This document shows positions 7,270 to 13,272 of a DNA stretch of 13,272 nt, in pieces (the first letter of the stretch is position 1; each line of letters starts with the position of its first letter). The notes under the pieces were generated by a model. It saw only the letters and a list, made by a program, of their open reading frames with translations, made no database searches and was not told where the DNA came from. The stretch is taken from NCBI GenBank assembly GCA_025457985.1, contig JALOTI010000009.1:1-13272 (forward strand), in the 5' to 3' direction. Both the position numbers and the translations under genes were made by a program. The stretch comes from Leptospira sp. (GTDB taxonomy: Bacteria; Spirochaetota; Leptospiria; Leptospirales; Leptospiraceae).

Positions 7270-9135
7270 TTATGATTCCCATTTGGAGATAATTTCCAGA
7301 ATATCAGATCCGAACTTCTCTACTTTTGCAGGACCTACACCTTTCGTCGCCCCTAATTCGGATAGAGTTCTGGGTTTTGATTCGGCAATCCTTTTGAGAA
7401 CGGGATTCTGAAAAACCATAAACTTCTTCCATTTCAGTTGCCTAGATTTTTTATCACGATAACTCATCAGCTCTTTCAGAATCTGCGAGTTTAAAGTTGG
7501 AGGTCGTTTTATTTTGGTAGTTGCAGAGGATGTATGACTTCCCTCTTCGTTTTGATTCCTGTTACGTTTGAGACTTTGTTTGTTATATTGTGGGAGATAG
7601 AGCTTTGGATATTTGTTCCCGGACACCAAAACCTTTTTTGAGTCTACCCAGGATTCAAGTTTGGAGACCACAGCCTCTTCAGGAATTCCTTCCAGATTTG
7701 CAAAAAAGGAATTTTTCTCCATTCGATACCTGAGCACATCCTTTGTTCGTTTTCCGACCAAAGTTTTTGCAATGATGGTTTTCCCAAAAACAGCAGGGTG
7801 TTGTTTTAAAAACTCAAGGATCACTTCCTCATCCTCGGGAAGAAAATCGTATTTCTTTTTCTCTTCTCTTTTTTGGACTTTAATCTGCTCTGCAAGAATG
7901 AACTTACTTCGTTTGACGTTTTGACCCGCATCCAAACAGATATCACAATTTCCACAGGGCGAAATTTTCTCTCCAAAATAACGACAAAGCTGGATTTGGC
8001 GACATTCTTCTCTATTTGCATATTCTTTAATATGTTTGAGTAAAGTATCTCCACCTTTGAAGTTTGCCTCTTTGGAGATCATAAAGGCTTGGGTCGCAAC
8101 ATCCCCAGCCTTATAAAACAAAATACAGAGTGATTCATTTCCATCTCTGCCTGCCCTTCCGGCCTCCTGGTAATATGCTTCCAAAGAGGCGGGAACCTGG
8201 TAATGAACCACCAAACGAACATCAGGTTGATCCATTCCCATTCCAAAAGCATTGGTAGCTACAAGTATAGGAACTTTCCCAGAACTATATGCATTTTGAG
8301 TTCTTTCTCTTATCCCATCCGTTCGACCTGCATGGTATTTACCAACTGAAAAACCAAAGTCCTTCAAAAGCTCATAGGTCTCATCCGTCTTTTTGCGAGT
8401 TGCACAGTAAACAATGGCTCTTCCAACACTACCACTTGGTTTGCGCCAAGGAGAAAGTAACTCGAGTAGTCGATCTGCCTTTTCCCGTTCCGAATCTGGA
8501 TACTCAACCGAAAACTTTAAATTGGGTCGGAAAAAACTAGAAACAACAATTTTTGGATTCACCATTCCAAGTACAGATTGTACATCACTTCTAACTTTTT
8601 CTGTCGCCGTCGCCGTTAGCGCTACAATAGGAAATTTTGGTTGAGGATGTCTCTCTCGTAAAACATGAATTTGACGGTATTCAGGTCTAAAGTCATGTCC
8701 CCATTGAGAAACACAATGCGCCTCATCGACTATGAGCGAAAAAATAGACATTTCTTTAAAAACTTTCTGAAAGCTCGGTGAAAGAGCCCGCTCAGGCGAA
8801 ACCAACAAGACCAATATTTCTCCCCGAACCGCTTTTGATAGTACGAGCATTTGGTCCAGTTCATCCATTGTTGAATTGCAAAAGGCCGCAGGGATTCCTT
8901 TTGCCAAAAGACTCTCGGCCTGATCCTTCATCAAAGCGATGAGAGGTGATATAACTAGAGTTAGTTTATTTTTTTGAAGACTTGCCGGAAGTTGGTAGAT
9001 TAAAGATTTCCCCGCACCCGTTGGAAGAATGGAAACGGTATCCTGTCCTTTTAAAATTGAAAGGATCGAATCTTCTTGGCCGGGCCGAAATTCCCGAAAC
9101 CCAAACCGATTATAAAGTTCTAGTTTTAAATCCAA
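7270..9135 (-). CDS. recQ: RecQ family ATP-dependent DNA helicase
   Basis: 621 residues, the size of bacterial RecQ. It unwinds DNA 3' to 5' in recombination and replication-fork repair. Walker A is LPTGAGKS (37-44), the DEAH box is at 137-140, followed by the aromatic-rich loop CVSQWGHDFRP, then ALTATAT (172-178) and the motif VI GRAGRDG (326-332). The RecQ zinc site is complete (C378, C394, C397, C400). A winged-helix (RQC) region spans about 430-520 and an HRDC domain lies near 555-621 (KSRQLKWKKF onward, with a GVGPAKVEKFG hairpin). The start is TTG at 9135: an in-frame stop lies three codons upstream and the conserved FGFREFRPGQ begins at residue 11, so no other common start codon fits. 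No clear Shine-Dalgarno sequence precedes it. It is the first gene of the leftward block. Confidence 0.95.
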   Translation of the reverse strand: MDLKLELYNRFGFREFRPGQEDSILSILKGQDTVSILPTGAGKSLIYQLPASLQKNKLTLVISPLIALMKDQAESLLAKGIPAAFCNSTMDELDQMLVLSKAVRGEILVLLVSPERALSPSFQKVFKEMSIFSLIVDEAHCVSQWGHDFRPEYRQIHVLRERHPQPKFPIVALTATATEKVRSDVQSVLGMVNPKIVVSSFFRPNLKFSVEYPDSEREKADRLLELLSPWRKPSGSVGRAIVYCATRKKTDETYELLKDFGFSVGKYHAGRTDGIRERTQNAYSSGKVPILVATNAFGMGMDQPDVRLVVHYQVPASLEAYYQEAGRAGRDGNESLCILFYKAGDVATQAFMISKEANFKGGDTLLKHIKEYANREECRQIQLCRYFGEKISPCGNCDICLDAGQNVKRSKFILAEQIKVQKREEKKKYDFLPEDEEVILEFLKQHPAVFGKTIIAKTLVGKRTKDVLRYRMEKNSFFANLEGIPEEAVVSKLESWVDSKKVLVSGNKYPKLYLPQYNKQSLKRNRNQNEEGSHTSSATTKIKRPPTLNSQILKELMSYRDKKSRQLKWKKFMVFQNPVLKRIAESKPRTLSELGATKGVGPAKVEKFGSDILEIISKWES

Positions 9136-9242
9136 TCCATTCTAAGTGTATTCAATCGGGTGTTTGGTCAACGAGTTTCGCTTGAATTTTTAGTTTTTTC
9201 AATTTTACAGATTCGAACCATCCAAAAACCTAATGTAGATCG
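9136..9242. promoter_or_regulatory. Divergent intergenic region between recQ and the MBOAT gene
   Basis: These 107 bp separate two blocks transcribed away from each other and must hold promoters for both unless they start further inside the genes. Toward recQ, TTGACC (9166-9171) and TACACT (9145-9150) resemble -35 and -10 boxes with a short 15-bp spacer, which would place the start of transcription almost at the TTG codon. Toward the MBOAT gene, only a weak TTGAAT followed about 17 bp later by a poor TTACAG-type box is visible. The MBOAT start also lacks a clear Shine-Dalgarno sequence. The region is T-rich, with no obvious operator palindrome. Confidence 0.45.
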
Positions 9243-10781
9243 ATGCTTTTTAATACCTTTGTATTTTTCCTATTCTTTCTGACCGTTTACCTCGTTTTTC
9301 TAGGTTTCGGTTGGTTTGCCAAAAGCAATCCCAAAGCACTTCGTGCCCAGAACCTATGGCTACTTTTTGCCTCTTACTTCTTCTACGGCTGGTGGGAGTG
9401 GTTTTTTTTAGTTCTTATATTCATCAGTACAGTTATCGATTATATCGCAGCACTTTCGATCCAAAGATCTGAAAGCCCTCTCAAACGAAAGATCTTCCTG
9501 GGTATCTCCATCTTCGCAAATTTAGGGCTTCTATTTACAATGAAGTACTACGATTTTTTTGCAGGCAACCTCATCGATTCCTGGAATGGACTTATGCTTC
9601 TATTAGGAGGAACCCCTGCGACTGATGCAAATACATTCCTACTTCGCAATATTGTACTGCCTGTTGGAATTAGTTTTTATACCTTCCAAACCATGTCGTA
9701 TACCATTGACGTATACAGAAAACAGTTAGAGCCAGAGCGAGATTTTTTTGACTTTGCACTCTTTGTGAATTACTTCCCTCAACTGGTCGCAGGCCCAATA
9801 GAACGAGCCAATGATCTTTTGCCCCAACTGAAAAAACCCAAGTTCCCAACTTTGTTAGGTGTTCAACTCGCTTTCTGGGATATCCTTCTTGGATATTTTA
9901 TGAAAGTATATGTCGCGGACAATTTAGCTACTTACATTGATCAGGTGTATTTGGCTGGGAAAAGCCTCTACATTCAAAATCCAGAACTTATCCTCGCAGC
10001 CGATGGTTCGCAGATTTTTGTTGCTGGTCTTGCTCTACTTATGCAGGTTTATTGTGACTTCGCTGGATACTCATTTATAGCTTTAGGAACCTCTCGCCTG
10101 CTTGGCGTTACTCTAACAGTAAATTTCGAAACTCCTGAGTATTCCAAAAATCCGGTGGAATTTTGGAATCGGTGGCATATAACATTGAATCGTTGGTTTA
10201 GAGACTATGTTTATATTTCCTTAGGTGGAAGCAAATTTGGTAAATTCAACCAATACAGAAATCTATTTATCATCTTTTTTGTATCCGGACTTTGGCATGG
10301 AGCAAATTGGACCTACATCACTTGGGGATCCATGCAAGGAATCTATACCATAGCCTACTTAGTCTTCTTTGCAAAAAAAGAAGAACCAAACCCCAACCCT
10401 TCGAAAAAAGAAAAAATTACTTCATTCCTAACAGGACTTTCTTCTAGATTTTTAATCTACAACTTGGTTGCCATAAGCGGTGTCGCTTTCCGCAGTTACG
10501 ACCTACATATGATGTTACTTTATTTCCAAAAGCTGTTTTGTTTTTGGGATTGGAATTTTACACCGGGAAATGGGATCAAAGACACTGGAGTCTTATTTGC
10601 AGAATACTTTAAGATCTGTTTACCGCTCTTTATTTTGGATGGTATTACCTATTTTAAAAAGGAACGCTATTGGGTTTTTGTTACACATCCGCTCATTCAG
10701 GCGTTTATATTTGGTTTTATAGGGTTTTTAATTTTGACTCGTGGGATTTTTGGAAAGGAGGTAATTTACTTTGCGTTCTAA
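9243..10781 (+). CDS. MBOAT family membrane-bound O-acyltransferase (AlgI/DltB/PatA-like)
   Basis: 512 residues with many hydrophobic helices, the size and build of AlgI-type MBOAT proteins. Such proteins sit in the inner membrane and pass an acyl group, often acetyl, to a partner or glycan outside. The N-terminus MLFNTFVFFLFF is typical of AlgI relatives. Conserved family segments are visible: SFYTFQTMSYTIDVYR, LVAGPIERANDLLPQL (about 180-200), FWNRWHITLNRWFRDYVYISLGG (307 onward; H312 stands near the family's conserved polar site) and LWHGANWTYITWG, with the invariant catalytic-site histidine H352. The ATG at 9243 has a poor ribosome binding site but matches the family start. The next gene overlaps its last 11 bp and encodes an SGNH protein, the usual partner arrangement. 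The acceptor (exopolysaccharide, LPS or peptidoglycan) cannot be told from sequence. Confidence 0.92.
   Translation: MLFNTFVFFLFFLTVYLVFLGFGWFAKSNPKALRAQNLWLLFASYFFYGWWEWFFLVLIFISTVIDYIAALSIQRSESPLKRKIFLGISIFANLGLLFTMKYYDFFAGNLIDSWNGLMLLLGGTPATDANTFLLRNIVLPVGISFYTFQTMSYTIDVYRKQLEPERDFFDFALFVNYFPQLVAGPIERANDLLPQLKKPKFPTLLGVQLAFWDILLGYFMKVYVADNLATYIDQVYLAGKSLYIQNPELILAADGSQIFVAGLALLMQVYCDFAGYSFIALGTSRLLGVTLTVNFETPEYSKNPVEFWNRWHITLNRWFRDYVYISLGGSKFGKFNQYRNLFIIFFVSGLWHGANWTYITWGSMQGIYTIAYLVFFAKKEEPNPNPSKKEKITSFLTGLSSRFLIYNLVAISGVAFRSYDLHMMLLYFQKLFCFWDWNFTPGNGIKDTGVLFAEYFKICLPLFILDGITYFKKERYWVFVTHPLIQAFIFGFIGFLILTRGIFGKEVIYFAF
10755..10762 (+). promoter_or_regulatory. Strong ribosome binding site inside the MBOAT gene for the SGNH gene
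   Basis: AAGGAGGT, an essentially complete Shine-Dalgarno sequence, lies within the MBOAT coding end. Nine bases separate it (counted from GGAGG) from the TTG at 10771. It fixes this TTG as the start of the next gene and implies high translation of the partner protein. Confidence 0.85.
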
Positions 10782-12048
10782 ATTTTTAGGATTAGGAATT
10801 GCCTTTCTATTTTTTGTAATATTGGAAGTTACGGTTCGTATAACAGATATTCACTACTTAGAACAACCGGAGATCTTTTTTGTAAATCTGAAAAAACGAT
10901 TTGTGGAATCCGGAACTGGAACTGCAGATATCGTTATTCTAGGAGATTCGCGTTCTATGGCACTCGCTGGCTATAAAAAGGGCGATGGTAGCCAATACGA
11001 GATATACAACCATAGCCTTCCTGCAATGGGTCCAAAATACTATCGATTTTTCCTGGAGAAATACCTTCAAAAGGGAAATAAAAAACCAAAATTAGTTCTT
11101 TTTGCAGCATCACCTAAGCTATATTCTGTGGGATATGGTCCACCACTTTACGACCCAGATGGCAAGTCTGTAAAACAAAACGAGTCCATTTCCGAATATT
11201 TTAATCGTAGATTCAAAGAAGGAATCGAAAAAAACTTTTTCCGACCACCTACACCTAACACCATTATAAGTTATAGTGGAAAACAAGACGATGCCAACCA
11301 AATCTTATGGGAGTTTTTTGGACATCGATACCTACACCAATTTACCCTTGGGGAATTGTGGAGCCAATACGATGGTGTAGAAAGACTCTTTATCACGGCA
11401 AAGGCTCTTCCTATGACCTACCACTCCTATCGGTTCCGAGGGGCCATTCGAAATACTCTTAGTCTAAACGATTGGACGGTAGAGTCGAATTACAAAGAAA
11501 AATCTTTGTTTTGTGAATCTTGTGAAGCCATAGAACAAGGGTTATGTGTTCCTCCTAATTCCCAAAGACAAGACAATCTAATGATCGAAGATCAGATCGA
11601 ACGCCATTTAGGAAAATACAATATCTCAAACCGAGTAAAACCAGAAATTGTATACTTCGCGAGAGAACAAAGGGCAAAAGCGATGCTTGCGGAATCGAAA
11701 GAACCAGTCCCTTCCTCTTTTCCAGAACCAAACTTCATCGTTTTGGATGATCTTATCCAATTCACAAAGGAAAAAGGAATCGAATTTGCTTTTGTATATA
11801 TGCCTTGGATGGAAGTACGAGAAGAATCTCCAGAAACCCAGTTTCGTTTGGCAAAACTGAAAGCGTACTTCCAAACCCATCCTGAAGTTGGAGTTTTTTT
11901 CTTTCCCAGGTCCTCTTACCCCTCAGAACAATTCGTCGATGACATCCACTACGACTGCCGAGGAGAAAAACGAGTCAATCAGGAATTTAAGGAATACATC
12001 CTTCCAAAAATAGTTCGTTTTTTAGATTCGAAACAAAAATCCAATTGA
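10771..12048 (+). CDS. Membrane-anchored SGNH-hydrolase-like protein (DUF1574/DltD/AlgJ-like), partner of the MBOAT
   Basis: 425 residues. One N-terminal hydrophobic segment (about 5-20) should anchor it in the inner membrane with the rest in the periplasm. SGNH block I is VILGDSRSM, with G58-D59-S60 carrying the presumed nucleophile S60. Block V is DDIHYD, with D390 and H393 in a DxxH arrangement completing a possible Ser-Asp-His triad. The family resemblance is to leptospiral DUF1574 proteins and, by role, to DltD, AlgJ/AlgX and PatB, which work with an MBOAT to move acyl groups onto envelope or secreted glycans. C248, C251 and C259 cluster in a likely periplasmic insertion and could form a disulfide. 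The TTG start at 10771 is fixed by AAGGAGGT upstream; the gene overlaps the MBOAT gene by 11 bp. Catalytic role and acceptor are inferred. Confidence 0.82.
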   Translation: MRSKFLGLGIAFLFFVILEVTVRITDIHYLEQPEIFFVNLKKRFVESGTGTADIVILGDSRSMALAGYKKGDGSQYEIYNHSLPAMGPKYYRFFLEKYLQKGNKKPKLVLFAASPKLYSVGYGPPLYDPDGKSVKQNESISEYFNRRFKEGIEKNFFRPPTPNTIISYSGKQDDANQILWEFFGHRYLHQFTLGELWSQYDGVERLFITAKALPMTYHSYRFRGAIRNTLSLNDWTVESNYKEKSLFCESCEAIEQGLCVPPNSQRQDNLMIEDQIERHLGKYNISNRVKPEIVYFAREQRAKAMLAESKEPVPSSFPEPNFIVLDDLIQFTKEKGIEFAFVYMPWMEVREESPETQFRLAKLKAYFQTHPEVGVFFFPRSSYPSEQFVDDIHYDCRGEKRVNQEFKEYILPKIVRFLDSKQKSN

Positions 12049-12102
12049 TTTCCCTAAACCCACGGGCGAGAATGAAGCACTTCAAACGAAGATGAGGATT
12101 TT
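12049..12102 (+). other. Short spacer between SGNH and caspase-like genes
   Basis: Only 54 bp separate the two genes. I see no convincing terminator: the inverted repeats present (GAAG/CTTC, 4 bp) are too short and lack a T-run. Read-through from the MBOAT/SGNH pair into the caspase-like gene is therefore plausible. The end of the spacer contains GAGG, 5 nt before the ATG at 12103. Confidence 0.4.
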
Positions 12103-13272
12103 ATGGTTTCCGTACGGAACAAATTACTTACCACAATCTGCATTTTACTTTTTAGCCTTCCGGTTCTTGGGCAAGATAGATACGCACTATTCATTGGAAC
12201 AAATTATAAAGGCAACACGGCAAAAATTCCAGAACTGAATCTCTGTGAAAAAGATGCAAACTTCCTAAGAGAGAAAATACAATCCAAAGGAAATTATAAA
12301 GATATCAAAGTCCTACTCGGCGCCATGGTAACCAAAGACAATGTCCAGAAGGCGATTACGAGCATAGGCAAACAAGCCGGCAAGGATGATTCCGTTTTTA
12401 TCTACTTTTCCGGCCACGGGATGTATATGAAAGATGCAAAAGCAAAGAACGGTATGAGAAACTACCTAATTTGTTTTGATAGACCTCATATTTCGGATGA
12501 GGAACTGAACGAATACCTATCGAATATCAAATCACCAAAAACGGTCCTAGTTATGGATTGTTGTTATTCAGGGGGGATTGCCAATAAAGGAAAAAATACG
12601 CGAGGAGCCGCCGAGGTGCCAATCGCCCAAGGAAATGACGGGGTAGTCCGTCAGAATTCGGAGGATTATTTTTTCCAAGACAAGGCAGTGATTTCTTCTT
12701 CCGATGCCGACCAAACTTCCATTGAAGTAGGCGGAACGATCAATCATGGAATCTTTACTTATAATTTTGGCAATGCTCTCGATAAAGGAGACTTGAACAA
12801 TGATAAGGTGGTAACGGCTTTAGAAGCGTTTTTTGTCGCAAAAGAAGAGACAGTTAAGATGGCTAGGAAGTTCAACCACGAACAAACTCCACAGGTTTCT
12901 GGGAATGCAGCAGGTATCCTTCTCTCTGGTTCACCAAAGCCAGTGACACCTCCTCCCCCACCACCTAATATCGTTGTAAATACTCCCGTAACAACTGAAG
13001 AGACCACCACTCCGACAAATACAAACACCAACACAAATACGACAACCACCACAACGACAGTACCCGTAAAACCCGAGCCAGAAGTTGCTCCCCCGAATGA
13101 AACAACTGTTGTCATTCCGCCAATTGTGAATGTCGAACCACCATCCCCACCCTCGATTACCACAGGAAATATCTTGATCCGAACTACCATTATCAAAGAC
13201 AAAAACTATGGTAGACTTTCTTCATCCTCGCCGTATGACCTTTTGAACCGCAAAAAAAATACGGGAACACAA
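12103..13272 (+). CDS. Exported caspase-like protease (peptidase C14 family), 3' end outside window
   Basis: 390 residues are visible and no stop is reached. Residues 1-23 form a signal peptide (positive R5 and K7, hydrophobic core, cleavage likely after VLG23 before QDRY), so the protein is exported. Residues about 26-275 form a caspase/metacaspase fold: YALFIGTNY at the first strand, FIYFSGHG with catalytic H105, and [10 protein letters not shown] with C154 at the nucleophile position (matching D-x-C-x-S-G of the family). Substrate acidic-pocket residues cannot be assigned by eye. A Pro/Thr/Asn-rich linker follows (about 280-355), then the start of another segment, [10 protein letters not shown] onward, which is cut by the window edge. 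GAGG lies 5 nt before the ATG. It follows the MBOAT/SGNH pair on the same strand. Such proteins cleave after basic or acidic residues; the target here is unknown. Confidence 0.88.
   Translation, partial: MVSVRNKLLTTICILLFSLPVLGQDRYALFIGTNYKGNTAKIPELNLCEKDANFLREKIQSKGNYKDIKVLLGAMVTKDNVQKAITSIGKQAGKDDSVFIYFSGHGMYMKDAKAKNGMRNYLICFDRPHISDEELNEYLSNIKSPKTVLVMDCCYSGGIANKGKNTRGAAEVPIAQGNDGVVRQNSEDYFFQDKAVISSSDADQTSIEVGGTINHGIFTYNFGNALDKGDLNNDKVVTALEAFFVAKEETVKMARKFNHEQTPQVSGNAAGILLSGSPKPVTPPPPPPNIVVNTPVTTEETTTPTNTNTNTNTTTTTTTVPVKPEPEVAPPNETTVVIPPIVNVEPPSPPSITTGNILIRTTIIKDKNYGRLSSSSPYDLLNRKKNTGTQ
12949..12966 (+). repeat. Six-proline codon run opening the linker of the caspase-like protein
   Basis: Six consecutive CCN codons (P283-P288) mark the boundary between the caspase fold and the low-complexity linker. 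Such runs usually form stiff extended spacers and may need EF-P for translation. Confidence 0.8.
13015..13059 (+). repeat. Degenerate Thr/Asn codon repeat in the caspase-like gene
   Basis: Fifteen codons alternate ACN with AAY and then run as seven ACN codons, giving four Thr-Asn pairs followed by a Thr tract (residues 305-319). The DNA is a degenerate ACAAAY tandem array. Length variation between strains would be in steps of three or six bases and would not shift the frame. The encoded segment is probably a flexible surface linker, possibly glycosylated; that is inference. Confidence 0.75.

Noticed and set aside
12071..12094. GAAG/CTTC inverted repeats before the caspase-like gene
   Set aside because: Stems of 4 bp without a T-tract; not a credible terminator.
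12759..13202. A 147-codon Val/Gly-rich open frame on the minus strand opposite the caspase-like gene
   Set aside because: It is the mirror of the Pro/Thr-rich linker codons and has the low-complexity composition expected from that; the plus-strand frame has signal peptide and catalytic motifs.
9243..13272. An anti-phage defence system built around the caspase-like protein
   Set aside because: The protein has a signal peptide, and its neighbours are an envelope acylation pair; no defence-type sensor, nuclease, effector pore or mobile element gene is seen.

Overview
The window looks like spirochaete DNA, most probably Leptospira. The pointers are the AT-rich composition, frequent TTG start codons backed by good Shine-Dalgarno sequences, a lipoprotein-type 7TM-DISM sensor with a SpoIIE-type phosphatase, and a DUF1574-like SGNH protein beside an MBOAT acyltransferase. 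No rRNA or other taxonomic marker is present, so the genus is an inference from gene content.

The layout is two gene blocks diverging from a 107-bp intergenic region at 9136-9242. The leftward (minus) block reads recQ, a dihydroorotase-like gene (pyrC), a PAS-PAS-GGDEF-EAL cyclic-di-GMP enzyme, pheT, and a 7TM-DISM/SpoIIE sensor phosphatase cut by the left edge. Spacing is tight: 26 bp, an 11-bp overlap, 57 bp and 47 bp. This suggests mostly co-transcribed genes, but they are a functional mixture of DNA repair, pyrimidine synthesis, second messenger signalling, tRNA charging and stress-type signalling.

The rightward (plus) block reads an AlgI-like MBOAT O-acyltransferase, a membrane-anchored SGNH-fold protein starting inside the MBOAT gene behind a near-perfect ribosome binding site, and, 54 bp on, an exported caspase-like (peptidase C14) protein whose C-terminus lies beyond the right edge. 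The first two look like a DltB/DltD- or AlgI/AlgJ-type pair that acylates an extracytoplasmic glycan. The caspase-like protein has a signal peptide, an intact His/Cys dyad and a Pro/Thr-rich linker, and may belong to the same envelope-facing unit.

I see no tRNA or rRNA gene, CRISPR array, insertion sequence, phage gene or defence island. Coding density is very high and no stretch above 300 bases lacks a gene. The parts most worth following up are the MBOAT/SGNH/secreted-caspase cluster, the complete GGDEF-EAL enzyme translationally linked to pyrC, and pheT without adjacent pheS.
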